64,000 bases of DNA from Malania oleifera (GCF_029873635.1 NC_080417.1:32414214-32478213), one strand, 5' to 3'. Shown: positions 20,230 through 32,512, numbered from the stretch's first letter. Numbers and translations: made by a program. Notes: a model not told the origin generated them from the letters alone.

Positions 20230-20900
20230 GGCAGCGTCTGCTCAACTCTAAAGATTGAAAATGGGTGTCGCTGGGCACTGAGCGACTGCTGATGATGATT
20301 GAAATTTAAATCATAAACGAGAAGAACGTTTCATGGCCCGGTCTATGGGACACCAAGTCCAGGGTGGCGAGGGCGTGTCAAGCAGATGTCTTGTCTGGAT
20401 TTCAAGGTTGTTGGCATGCCTATCATTTCTGCCGAAATTCTCTTAAATAAGGCAATCCACGTGCCTATCTACCTGTCCTTGTGTCAGCGGAAAGATGCCC
20501 CTCTCTCCTTTTTTTTTTTTCTTTTATCTTTTTTTCTTTTTTTGTGCGCTTTCTACTAATCATGTAAGTCCATGCGTCGCCTAATGAAAATAATACAAAC
20601 AAACAAGAATTGAAATCTTCAAATCTCCACTTAACCACTTAAAGTTATTAGTCCAAATTAATTTGTCATCAATAAGATAGGATTAATGAAATGTTGGAAC
20701 TAATAATCTCCTCCTTTTAAAATAGTGACAAATTTTTTTCAAAAAATAAAAATAAACTTGTTAACTTCAAAAATAGCATATTCAATTAAATATAATTACG
20801 TAAAGATATCTTTCGGTGCATACAAGTTCCTAAGTTTATAGTAAAGAATGTATGATTTTTCAATGCAAAGTCTATTCCAAATTCACACGTGATTTACAAC
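20230..20900 (-). other. Upstream region of the transporter gene
   Basis: Presumed promoter region of the minus-strand transporter. It contains a T-rich tract (20509-20543) and otherwise AT-rich DNA. I cannot pick out a convincing TATA box or start site. Confidence 0.4.
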
Positions 20901-22216
20901 AAAACACCAATGTCAAACCTTAATGGAAAAAGATTGATGATCCCTATGAATTTCAATGTTTTTGTAGAAACCCTGAATAAAAACGGGACTTACAAATTTA
21001 GCAATATCACTTCCAACAGCCGATGCATTTCATCACACATCAACAGCCACCTCGATCCTCCACACCCTTTATCGTGATCAGCGTTTGTGTTGACTTTATT
21101 CTGCTATGAACACGATTTATACCTTTGTTTTGTATCTATACAACTCAACAATGTTTGTTGACTTCTTCTCTTCCCTCACTATTAGCCTCTTTTTTATTCT
21201 GTTGACGAAAGGGGATAGATATTGAAAAACAAGTTATGTTTGTTGGACGATGACACATGAATTAGAAACGTTAACTTGTGAAATGTAGGCTAGAAGATGA
21301 CTTATGAACATTAACTTTTGAATATTAATTTTGAATTATGACTTGTGAATGTTGGTTTCTTATTGAGTATTATGTTGTTGTATGGTTGTTATGAACTCAA
21401 GATTTCGTGTTTTGTGAACAAGTTGCGAGCAATGCTAAAATGAAGTTTTTTATATAGACATGTATGAACAGCTCGATGAATGTAAATGACTTATTAAGAA
21501 ATTTAAGTTGAAACCTTATCTAAATTTCTACAAATTAAATATGCATATGTTTAGGGGGAGCTTTTGGCCCCATTTTTTAAAAAAGAGTTTCTCGTCACCA
21601 TAAAAGAAGAGATTGTTAGTCCTAACGTTTCATGGTCTAAATTTGATGATGTCAGGTTACTTGAGAACTAGTTACTTTGAGTTTATGTGTGATGCACATA
21701 TTGTTAATGAACTCAAACTTGAAGGATTTGTTTAAGGACTTAGAAATTGGCAAAGTTTGAAGAATATTTAGGACCCTTTTTTTGTATTTGATTGTATCTT
21801 TTGAGTTGTATCATATGCAATCTCTAAAGAAATTGAATGATCATAACACAAAAGTAACTAAAATATGAAAAATAATATGAGTAAAGACTATTTTAGGCTT
21901 GTAGCCGATGTCTATCGACTGGGTCACAAGACCTAGTCGATTAGCCTGGGCAATATAGGTCAACTGGGCTACTAGTCCTCTTAGGTTGGGTAAATAGCCT
22001 AAGCAATAGCATAAAGCAGTCAATTGACCCAAGAGAGTAGTCAATCGATACACGCTATTAGTGGCTTCAACAATCTGATTTTTGCTCTTAATGGCTATTG
22101 TTAGGTCGACCAACCTCTATAAGTCATCAATCGACTTAGCCTATATTAATCCAACCCCCAATGGACATAAAACAGTTATTTTTTACTTATTTTCACATAA
22201 ATATGCCCTATAAAGT
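20901..22216. mobile_element. Decayed LTR-retroelement-like stretch
   Basis: Two hints of a copia-type element. A purine-rich motif followed by GAGATTGTTAGTCC (21605-21625) resembles the polypurine tract and LTR start of SIRE-like elements (AGGGGGAGATTGTTGG-type). The 21900-22140 stretch is packed with GTCGAC/AGTCGA-like words, as in LTR-like pieces elsewhere in the window. There are no coding domains, matching second LTR or target duplication, so this call is tentative. Confidence 0.3.
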
Positions 22217-22513
22217 CAAATGAGTAGGGGTGTACAAGGTTCGGTTCGGTTCGTTTATTGCCAAAACCGTCAACCAAACCGAACCTCTCGGTTTTTAAAA
22301 CTACGGAACCGCAACCGAACCGTATATCGTTGGTTTAAAACCAAACCAAACCATTTATTTTACGGTTCGGTTCAATTATTTCGGTTTTACCAAATTTTAG
22401 ACTAACAAAATAAAAAAAATAATTATATGAAGCCGACCACAGCCAACTGGGCCACGGCTTTAGGGCTTTGACTGCAAAGCCCAACACGGAAGAGATTCAG
22501 TAGATCCAGCTTC

Positions 22514-23107
22514 AATAAATAGGGTGAGGAAAATTTTTTCTTCCCATTTCCAACCAATGTGGGATGGCCAAAGCAGTAGAGCACCAAGATAATGTCGGCG
22601 TGAGTCTGTGACCGTGAGCGACTGGCGTGGGTGACGGGCGTGAGCGTGGGCGTGACCATGAGCGACTGGCGTTGCTGTGTGTGTCTGTGTGAGCGTGAGC
22701 GTGGGCGTGACCATGAGCGACTGGAGTGGGCGACGGGCGTGAGCGTGGGCGTTGCTGTGTGCCTGTGTGTGACAGAGTGAGCGTGGGCATGGAGAACTAG
22801 AGATGTGGGCGTTGCAGTTGCTGTGTGTGTCTGTGTGAGCGTGAGCGTGGACGTTGCTGTGTGTGTCTGTGTGAATGTGAGCGTGGGCGACTAGGCGTTA
22901 CTGGAGATGTGGGCGTTGTAGTTGCTGTGCGTTGCCTGCTGTGTGTGTCTGTGTGAGCGTGAGATGGAGAAGATGATGCCTTGCCTGCTGTGGTAGACTA
23001 GTAGTAGCACTGTTGCAGGCTGCTATTGGTTCGGTCCTTCTTCCCAATTGCACTCATCCCACATAGCCAAAATGGGAAGTTTTGGTTCTCATTCCTCTTT
23101 TATAAAA
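22514..23107. promoter_or_regulatory. Outward-facing USE/TATA pair inside the hAT-type element
   Basis: Minus strand: TCCCACATTG (22564-22555), then 33 bp, then TATTTATT (from 22521). Plus strand: TCCCACATAG (23057-23066), then 34 bp, then TATAAAA (23101). The geometry equals that of plant Pol II snRNA promoters (upstream element and TATA about four helical turns apart). No snRNA body is visible downstream. The same arrangement is at 58292-58439. Confidence 0.5.
22590..22970 (+). repeat. GT/GC-rich minisatellite
   Basis: Irregular tandem units built from GAGCGTGGGCGT, GACCATGAGCGACTGG and TGTGTGTCTGTGTGAGC. Strongly G over C on the plus strand. It accounts for the larger size of this element compared with the 828-bp relative at 57919. 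Confidence 0.8.
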
Positions 23108-23639
23108 TCCTTCCCCACTCCTTGAGAAAGTATAAGCCAATAATTTAAATTAAAAAAATAATGTAGGTATAATTATTTTTTCCACATGCACTTGTAATCA
23201 AAGTTCCCAGGATATAATTATTTTAAAATTATAGTCGGTTTTTAGTTTTTACAGTTCGGTTTTTTAGTGAAACCAAAATCGAAATCGAAAATCTATTTTT
23301 TATATGTTTAAAACCGAAACCGATTACCGAAACCGAAAAACCGAACCGAAGCTTCAAACAGTTCGGTTTCGGTCCGGTTCTCAGTTTTTTGGTAAATTTT
23401 GTACACCCCTACAAATGAGTAGTAACTAAGCATTACATACTAATATTTGAAAGTTTTTAAAGTTCTCCTCTCTAAAAAAATTCTATTGTGCTCAATTTTG
23501 CTCATTTTTGAAAATTTATCAAAAATTCATGTCGTAAACTCATTCATTCCTTAAGATTTTTCTTTTAAGCTTACATTTTATCAAATTTGCTCATTTTGTA
23601 CTTCCTGAACCGCCCTTAAAGCCCAAAAAAATCCTCTAA

Positions 23640-23832
23640 AAATTTTAAAATCCCCCTTTCTTCTCCCTCTCTCCCCATTTTCTCTCCCACTTTTTCTTCC
23701 CTCTCTTTTGCTCTATAAAACCCTAGTTAAAGGCTATGAAATCAGGAAGGCGAAGTCCTCTCTCTCTCTCTCTCTCTCTAACGATTCGGCACACCTCCTA
23801 CAAGTATGCTTCTCCCCCCCCCCCCCCCCCCC
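23640..23832 (+). promoter_or_regulatory. Promoter-like segment: CT-rich patch, TATA, telo-box, (CT)n and C19
   Basis: A pyrimidine-rich stretch (23655-23710), then CTATAAAACCCTAG (TATA overlapping a telo-box AAACCCTA, 23712), a CT microsatellite (about 23757-23779) and a run of 19 C (23814-23832). This combination is usual in promoters of housekeeping plant genes, but no gene follows, only degenerate repeats. It may be a promoter relic or part of an unidentified LTR. Confidence 0.3.
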
Positions 23833-23877
23833 ACATTATTTCCTTGTTACATGAAAATTGATTTTTTTTTTCCACAT

Positions 23878-24620
23878 AATGATTATTTTATGAGAAAAAT
23901 ATCATTTTTACATGTAATTTTGCATACATTTTGCATATAGTTTTGTATTTTGAAAAAATTTGCATTATCTTTTCATGAAATTCATGTACTTATCGTTTTC
24001 TATAATAATAATAAAAATCATTTTCTTCATGTAATCTTGTATATAGTTTGCATGTAAGTTGTATTTTAAAAATGGTGCATTTTTTTCATTGAATTCATGT
24101 AATCATCATTTTATGTAAGAGAAAATATAATCTTCATATGCAATTTTACACCTTTTTTTTTTCATTTTTAGATGTGATTTTACACATGGTTTGCATGAAA
24201 TTTGCATTTTAAAAATGATGCATTTTTTATGGGATTCATTTAGATTTCATTTCATGTAAAAAAAAAAATCATAATCACCTGCAATTTTGCATTTTTTTTC
24301 ATCATTTTATGAAAAAAAAAAAATCACTTTTTACACGCTATTTTGCATATAGTTTGCATTTGATTGGCATTTTAGAAATGGTGCATCTTTCCTTCATGAA
24401 ACTCATGTGATTATTATCATCTTCACATGTAATTTTGCATATAATATCTAGGTTGATTGCATTTTTGGAAAAAAAAAAATTTTGTATCTTTCTTTCATGA
24501 GACTCATGTAATTATCATTTAATGTAGTTTTTATATGGTTAATGGAATTTGCATTTTTTTTTCAAATTATGGTCTTCCTTTCATGTAAACTCAAGTAGGC
24601 ATCATTCCATGAAACCTCTA
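23878..24620 (+). repeat. Degenerate AT-rich tandem repeat, unit about 100-150 bp
   Basis: Six or seven diverged units. Each has the order CATGTAATTTTGCATATAGTTTGCAT, about 20 bp, AAAATGGTGCATTTTTTTCATGAAATTCATGTAATTATCATTTTATG (given here as shortened words found at about 23919, 24030, 24150, 24330 and 24430). Variable A and T runs separate them. No coding potential. Confidence 0.6.
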
Positions 24621-24699
24621 CATTGTACATGAAAGCATGCCTTGGCTCATTGGCATGTTGATTTTGAAGTTGATATGATTGAGTTCAAAATTTTATTTT

Positions 24700-24923
24700 T
24701 TTAATAAGTAATGGACCCTTGTAGAGTTAATTTCGCTGTATGGGGCCCACAAAAGCTTCCTTTTAAAAATTATAGTTTCTTTTTTTCTTCTTTTTTTGAA
24801 TTACAAAAAAAGAATGCAATTGTCAAAAGCAGATCTTGAGGGAGTAATGAGACCCTTGCATGGGCTCCATGAAAGGCTCTTTATAAACAATCAAAACTCA
24901 TTTTCTTACGGTTTCAAATTACA

Positions 24924-24962
<39 letters not shown>

Positions 24963-25600
24963 TGAATATTGGTCTTCATTGAAAATAGATTTTTGAGGAA
25001 GTAATGGAATCTCCATGGGATTAACTTCCTTGCCTGGGTCCCACGAAACCCTCTTTCAAAATCATCGTTCCATTTGCTTCCCTATCTCAAATCACGAGAA
25101 CAAATTTCAACATCTTTTTCCAAAATTGGAGTTTGTCCCAAAACGCTTTTCTTTTTGTCTTGTAGGCCTTTTGCATTTTCCCAAAATGGATTTTCCCAAA
25201 CAAATTTGTTTACCGAAACAAGGTCATCCTCCTTTTCAAAATTGAATACTATTAACCGATTTTCCAAAACCCTTTTGTTAAGGTTTGGCCACCCCAATTA
25301 AAAAACATTGGATTCCTTGTTTGTCTTTTTGATAAAATTGAGATCTCCTTCTTCTTCTCTCTTCTAAAACACCAACTCCTTCACTTAAGGGAATTCATTT
25401 TGAAAATACCTAAACATAACTTTCCAAACTACATGACTTGATTTTAGGCCTCAGGTTACCTCGAAGTGGGCAAGTTCAATCCAAAAAAAAAAAAAAAACA
25501 ATTCAAATGGCCTCAAATTAGATTTCAAATAAAGGAGAGTAGTGAGACCTCCATGGGGTTCAGTCCTTTGTATAGGTCCCATAAAATGCCATTTTTTTTT
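24700..25600 (+). repeat. Second degenerate repeat family (GGAGTAATGG ... GGGTCCCA)
   Basis: Four diverged copies of a pattern GGAGTAATGGA-CCT-CATGGG, about 20 bp, TTG-ATGGGTCCCA-GAAA start near 24708, 24838, 25002 and 25530, at spacings of 130 to 530 bp. AT-rich filler, including an ATA/ATT run at 24925-24950, lies between them. The Tekay-like element begins directly after the last copy. Confidence 0.45.
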
Positions 25601-25617
25601 TTTTTTTCGTAATGGGA

Positions 25618-27895
25618 TATAATAACCCAAAAAAACAAATGTAGAATAATAATAATGGTCATTTAGTTAGTATCAAAACGAAAGTGTTTCTCTGTTAGGA
25701 TCATTGATTCTATATTTGATGCCTAAGAAAGACCTTATCTAAGCGAATGGTCAGAGACCATTGCGGCTCAGTCGCTCCCTAGAGGTCGGCTTGGTCAAAA
25801 TGGAATTTCATAGGATAAAATAGGATAGACATTGTTTGTATACGTAAATAAGTACATAAAATAATGTTTTGACTGATATAATTTGTAAAAATATATGATA
25901 AAATAATAATAATATAAGTATCTTATGTGAGGCCCACAAGACGGTGTGGGTCCCGCATGAGTCCCGAAGTCGTGTGGGGGTCTACATGAGTCTCGAAACT
26001 GTGTAGGACTCATAAAACTGTACGAGAACTATTTGAGTTACGTAGGACCCACTTGGGTCTCAAAGTTGTGTGAAGCCCACAAGACCATATAGGACCCACA
26101 TAAGCTTTCGAAATTCAAATTTAATTCTTAAAAAAAATACTAAAGCATAACTTAAAAATAATAACAATGATAATAATGAGGATTTAAAAAAAATTAAAAA
26201 AATTAATTAATTAAATTAATTAAAAATTAATTAAATGGGAGTGTCGGCAAACACTCCCATTTTTCCCACATGATTCCCATCCCATCCCATACTTAACCCA
26301 TACCTAGCCCATCCTATGTCCATTCTTTAATTTTAAAAAAATTAGAATTTCACCCCTCTCCCCACACTTTTACAAATTCCATTTCTTCCCCAAAATTTTC
26401 CTATAAATAGGAAGCTCTCAACCGTCATTTTTCACAAAAATTTTCTTAGGAATAGAAGAATTAGTGAGTGAAAGAATTGATGGTGGAGGGAGAACTTTGG
26501 TTATAATTAAATTCTCATTCACCTACTCTTTCCGATCTCATTTCTTAAAGATAGTCATTGTGTTCGTAGCACAACGTAAAAGATAAGATAAGTAAATTTG
26601 ATTATGTTAGATTTTCATTTAAAATTTATACCCGAGTTTATTTGTAAGTAAATTTCGATTATGTTACTTAATTTTATAAAATTTCCCTAAGTTTATTTTT
26701 ACGCATATTTAATTATACCAATTTTAATCTTTAATATTCTTACATTTATTTTTGGGTTAAGAAATGTTCTAAACCACTCGGATAATTTTCAGCATTTCTT
26801 TCTATTCAAATATATATATATATTTAACACAAAAATTGTGTGGCATGAGTTTATTTCTACGTTACATGTTTCACGAAAATATTAGTAAAGATGAGATTTT
26901 CACAAGATTATTTTAAATTGCATAAATTATAATAAGATGGTTTTTAAAACCCCTTATGACAAAAAAAGTTCAAAGTTACAGATGTTCGGTACCGTAACTT
27001 AAAGTTTAACGGATCAGAGTGCACCCACATTATTTATAGAGTGGTTTTATATATTAGTGGATTTCTCCACAGTGCACACCTGGTTCCGAACCAGGACTTA
27101 ATAAGGAAAATCTCACTCAATGATTATATATGTTGATTTAGTTTGGTCGGTTAGCTAGTTAAGTCCAGTTTTTGGACCGCACAACTCAGTCATGGGGGTA
27201 AACATGACTTACGACTAACAGACCTAAAGGTGGTTTTTACAATATATGTGTATACATATTTAATTACGTATACAAAGTTATTGATGATTTGAAGGAAAAG
27301 TATATGTTTATATGAAAATGAGCATTCTTGTGCCTAAATGATGATCTAAAGGAAACGTATAAGGAAAAGTATATTTATTTATATAATTAAATATTTTTAC
27401 AGTTTTAAAATTAAAAGTTTAATTTAACAGTCAAAGTATATGGTTATTAAATTTTACTGTTATAGTTGACGATAAAAGTTTTATGCAAAAATTTTTAAAT
27501 TTACATTTATTTTATAAGTAGTTTTGAAGTTATAGTATTAAATATTACTTTATGAAATTTTAAAAGCTCATTTTGGCCACACACTAATAATAATTTTATT
27601 TACTTACTGAGCGTCGTCTCACCCCAATTATATTTTACATTTCAGATGACTCTGAAGGGCATATCGGAAATCAGGCATAGCAAGCATGCAGGTGAGGATA
27701 GAAAAATAAGGATTTATTAGAAATATTAGTATGATGATAGATGATTATCTATTGTGTAATTTTTCTTTTTTGAAAATAAATTATTATAAACTGTTCATTA
27801 GCGCTCCAGTTTAATAATAATTGAGTTTATTTACTTCTGCTGTAAATCAATTATAAAAAGTAAATATCCCAGATCCTTCAGGGTTGGGTATTACA
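25618..27895 (+). repeat. 5' LTR of the Tekay-like element
   Basis: Ends in GGGTATTACA directly before the primer site. It contains a TATAAATAGG promoter box (about 26402) and a stem-forming GGGAGTG...CACTCCC pair (26228-26260). Homologous over its full length to 32513-34797 and to the solo LTR at 40103-42540. Confidence 0.9.
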
Positions 27896-28079
27896 TTTGG
27901 TATCAGAGCAATAGGTTATAGGTTCTGTAGACTTTAAGAAATAATTTTACCAGAGCATAGGCATAACCATGATGTGGTAAGATCGAGTAAATTAGGATGT
28001 TTTCCTTTTACCCATAACTTTGATTAAACTTTAAAGATAAAGTTATAATTTTAAAATAACTTTATTCCTTTCCTTCAGA

Positions 28080-28978
28080 ATGGACCCGAAGAACAACAAC
28101 GTAAGTGTTGAAGGAGACGAGAATGGTCCACCAACTCATGAAGGTTGTACGGTGGAACAGTTTAATCGAATGCACCCTTCAACTTTTGAGGGAAAAGTTG
28201 ATCCAATTGCTGCAGAAGATTGGATGCAATCAATGGAAGAAATACTACGAGTCCTTCGTTGCACGGACGAACAAAAGGTGTTATATGCTGCCTATAAAAT
28301 GACCGGTGAGGTCAAACGCTGGTAGAACTCGAAAAAGTTACTCCTAGAGGAAGGACCAAATCCAATAATCCTTACGTGGGAGCATTTTAAGGAAGTCTTC
28401 TTTGAACGATTTTTCCCCAAACCATTAGAGATGCTAAGGTCAGGGAGTTTTTGGAGTTAAAACAGAGAAATATGAATGTACAACAATATGCAGCAAAATT
28501 CATTGAATTATCCCAGTTTGCATCATATTTGGTTCCGGATGAATCAAAGAAAGCCCGAAAATTTGAAGAAGGCTTGAACTTAAAGATTTATGAAATTGTA
28601 ACAGTATTCGAGCTCGAAGATTTCTCTAAATTGGTAAACAAAGCAACAAAGGCGGAAAAAAGTCTACAAAGGAGTGCGGAAATATCCGACCAGAGAAAGA
28701 AGCCCATGCCACAAGGGTTTCACTCTGGTAGAAATCAAGGATCTTGGAAAAGGAGCAACAACAACAACAACAAGAACAATAATGTGGGGCAAGGGCAAGT
28801 AGTGAGAAATCCAAAAAATGCACAAAGCATTTCTTGTCCAAAATGCAACAAAATACATGGGGGTAAGTGTCGGGCCGAATTAGGGGCTTGTTATCGGTGC
28901 GATAAACCTGGTCACATGCAACGAGAATGCCCAAAAAATAACTCCTACAACCCAAATCAACAAAGAGGAGGCAACTAG
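28080..28978 (+). pseudogene. gag of the Tekay-like element
   Basis: Opens at ATG 28080 (MDPKNN). The retrotransposon gag core runs over about 28170-28600, with a stop at 28323-28325, a frame change near 28430, and an open frame 28451-28978. An Asn-rich linker (28757-28785) precedes a CCHC knuckle CYRCDKPGHMQREC (28889-28930). It would form the virus-like particle. Confidence 0.85.
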
Positions 28979-29062
28979 GCACCATGAAATAATAATCAAC
29001 AGAACACCGCTCAGGCATGTGTCTATGCCCTCACTCGAGGAGATGTAGAAAATATCAATGAT

Positions 29063-32000
29063 GTGGTGACAGGTATTATTCTCATATTCTCCAAGAAAGC
29101 AATAGTATTATTTGATTTTGGAGTCACACACTCCTTTATATCTACAGCTTATGTTAAAATATGTGGGGTAGAGATTCAGTCATTAGAAACTAAGTTATTT
29201 GTGATTACACCAACGGGAACCTCGGTAGTATGCAGAAAAATACTTAAAGGTTACCCAATTTGTATTGAGGAAAGAATACTACCGGCTAACTTGGTAGTAT
29301 TTAGTATGCATGGGTTTGACGTAATTCTTGGGATGGACTAACTAGCTTTTAGCTATGCTAGTATAAATTGCTATAATAAGGAAGTGGTGTTTAGACCTTA
29401 TGGAGAGCAAGAATACAAGTTCAATGGAACTCGTGTATGCCTTTCACCACAAATATTGTCGGCATTACTCTTGAATGGATGTTAGGGGTACCTAGCATGT
29501 GTGGTGGAGGCACCAAGGAAGGAATTAAAGCCTGAGGATATCTGAATAGTAAGGGAATTCTCGGATGTATGCCTTGAGGATTTACCTGGGCTACCTCCTG
29601 ATCGCAAAATCGAGTTTGTTATCAACCTACTACCAAGGACGACACCGATATCCAAAGCTCCATACAAAATGACACCGATAGAATTGAAAGAACTGAAGGA
29701 ACAATTATAAGAGTTGCTGGACAAAGGATTCATCAGACCCAACGTGTCACCATGGGGAGCACCGATACTATTCGTTAAAAAGAAAGACAGATCGATGAGA
29801 ATGTGTATTGATTATCGGGAAATAAATAAAGTAACAATTAAGAACAAGCACCCAATACCTCGCATAGATGACTTGTTTGATTAACTCCAAGGAACACAAG
29901 TCTTCTCTAAAATTGATCTCCAATCAAGGTACCATCAAGTGAAAATCAGAACATGTTCCAAAGACTGCATTCCAAACGAGATATGGTCACTATGAATTCT
30001 TAGTCATTCCATTTGGACTGACCAATGCCCTTGTTGCATTTATGGACCTTATGAATAGGGTCTTTCGTGAATATCTAGATCAATTTGTGGTGGTCTTCAT
30101 TAATGATATTTTGATTTATTCAAAAAGCCCCCAGGAGCATGAGAACCATTTGAGGCTAGTACTCAAAGTACTAAGAGAAAAGAAACTTTATGCCAAACTT
30201 ACGAAACGTGAGTTCTGGTTAGAAAGAGTTGCATTCTTAGGGCACGTGATATCTAAGGATGGTATTTCTGTGGACCCATGTAAAATAGAGGCAGTAGTGG
30301 ATTGGGTGAGACCAAAAAATATTTATGAGATCATGAGTTTCTTAGGTTTGGCAGGATATTATCATCGATTTGTGGAAGGATTTTCTAAAATATCTGGTCC
30401 TCTGACGAGGTTGACAAGAAAGAATGTGAAGTATGAGTGGACTGATGAATGTGAGCAAAGCTTTCAAGAATTAAAGCAACGACTCATCACTGCCCCGGTG
30501 CTGACAATTCCATTAGGAGAAGATGGTTTTATGATTTACAGTGATGCATCTCGGAAAGGGCTCAAGTGTGTATTAATGCAACAGGGGAAGGTCATTGCAT
30601 ATGCTTCTCGACAACTCAAGGAGTACGAGAAGAATTATCCAACACACGATTTGGAACTGGTAGCTGTGGTATTCGCATTAAAGATCTGGAGACACTATCT
30701 ATATGGTGAAAGGTGTAAGATTTTCACAGACCATAAAAGTCTCAAGTACTTCTTCACGCAAAAGGAATTAAACATGAGATAGATAATATGGTTAGAATTA
30801 ATCAAAGATTATGATTGCACCATCAACTATCACCCGAGAAAAGTCAATGTGGTAGCAGATGCATTAAGTCGAAAGTCATTGAATACATCAGTCTCAGCAA
30901 TGGTGACCCAACATCAAGTCATGATGGACCTGGAAAGGTTTGGTGTGAAAATAGTGGAAGGAAATCATCACGCTCTCATCGCTAATATGGTAATCCAATA
31001 GACCTTAATGGAAAAGATTAAGGCTGCACAGATAGAAGATGCAGAGCTAGTGAAGATTATGGGTAAGGTACAAAGTGGATTGAAGGGAGACTTTAACATC
31101 TCTAACGATGGAGTTTTGAGATTTCAAACTAGATTGTGTGTGCCCAATGAAAAAGATGTCAAAAGAACAATCTTTGAAGAAGCTCATCGATCTCTTTATA
31201 CAGTGCATCCGGGAAGCACGAAGATGTATCAGGACTTGAGAGAGTCTTTCTGGTGGAATAACATGAAAAGGGAGATTGCAAAATTCGTGGAATAGTGTCT
31301 TACTTGTCAGCAAGTAAAGGCTGAACATCAGAGACCAGTAGGACCACTGCAACCACTCCACATTCCCGAGTGAAAATGGGAGCACATCTTTATGGATTTT
31401 GTAATTGGGCTACCTCCAGCACTCCATGGACAGAACGCCATTTGGGTGGTTGTTGATCGTCTAACGAAGACCGCTCACTTTATTCCAATCAAAGTTAACA
31501 ACTCTATGACCAAGCTTGCAGAGCTGTATGTTCAAGAGATAGTTAGACTACATGGCGTGCCTATGTCTATCATATCAGATCGAGATCCACAATTCACATC
31601 ACAATTCTGGAAGAGTTTGCAAAGAGCTTTGGGATCACAACTTACGTTTAGCACGACATTTCATCCTCAAACTGTTGGACAATCGGAGAGAACCATTCAG
31701 ATATTGGAGGATATGTTAAGATCTTGTGTACTGGATTTTAAAGGAAGTTGGATTCAGTATCTGCCGTTAGTTGAGTTCGCTTATAACAACAGTCATTAGT
31801 CCAGTATAGAGATGGCACCGTATGAAGTGTTATATGGTCGAAAGTGCCGATTCCCATTGTATTGGGATGAGGTTGGCGAATGACGACTTTTAGGTCCCAA
31901 GATTATACAAAGGACCTCTGAGAAATTTAAGCTCATCAGGGACAAAATAAAAACTGCTCAAAGTCGGCAAAGAAGCTATGCGAATACCCGTCGATGTGAG

Positions 32001-32423
32001 TTGGAGTTTGAAGTGGGGGATAATATATTTTTAAAAGTCGCTCCAATGAAAAGAATCATGAGGTTTGGGAAGAAAGGCAAACTAAGCCCTAGGTATATTA
32101 GACCATTTGAGGTATTAGAGAAGATTGGTCTAGTCGCTAACATAATTGCCCTACCTCCTGCACTATCGAGAATTCATGATGTATTCCATGTCTCAATATT
32201 AAAGAAGTAAGTTCTAGACCCTTCTCATGTGATAAGTTATGAGTCATTAAAAGTTAGTGACACTCTATCATATGAAGAAGTACCAATCTAGATTTTAGAC
32301 AAGAAGGATTAGGAGTAACGTACGAAGAAGATTTCATTGGTAAAAATGCTCTGTCACAACCATGACATTGAGGAAGCATCATGGGAACTAGAAGCAGAAA
32401 TACCCACATCTTTTTTACGATAG
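29063..32423 (+). pseudogene. pol of the Tekay-like element: protease, RT, RNase H, integrase, chromodomain-like end
   Basis: The protease core near 29112 reads DFGVTHSF, where DSGATHSF is usual. RT starts near 29600 ([13 protein letters not shown] about 29800), but the catalytic box reads FINDILIYS (about 30098), with Asn for the first Asp. RNase H is at about 30535-30860 ([22 protein letters not shown]). The integrase zinc region ends at about 31310 (CLTCQQVKAEH). Its core has MDFVIGLPP (31392) and [13 protein letters not shown] (about 31575). The C-terminus (32001-32210) ends in HDVFHVSILKK, with a chromodomain-like trace at 32335-32415. At least ten stops or frame changes interrupt it. 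Confidence 0.88.
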
Positions 32424-32512
32424 TAGGATCAGATAAAAGCACAACATTATACAAGGTACTCATTTTAATTTTTGTAAATTTCGAGGACGAAATTTTTATA
32501 AGGAGGGGAGGA

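Larger units (their letters stand above)
22225..23411. mobile_element. Non-autonomous hAT-type element with GGTTCGG subterminal repeats
   Basis: Terminal inverted repeats TAGGGGTGTACAA / TTGTACACCCCTA, flanked by a perfect 8-bp duplication CAAATGAG (22217-22224 and 23412-23419), which is the hAT hallmark. The subterminal regions are filled with GGTTCGGTT / AACCGAACC words on both sides. It is 1187 bp with no transposase frame. The interior holds a GT-rich minisatellite between two outward-facing snRNA-type USE/TATA pairs. Confidence 0.85.

Noticed and set aside
28626..29018. Minus-strand Cys-rich frame opposite the Tekay-like gag
   Set aside because: The Cys run is the antisense of the Asn codon repeat in gag.
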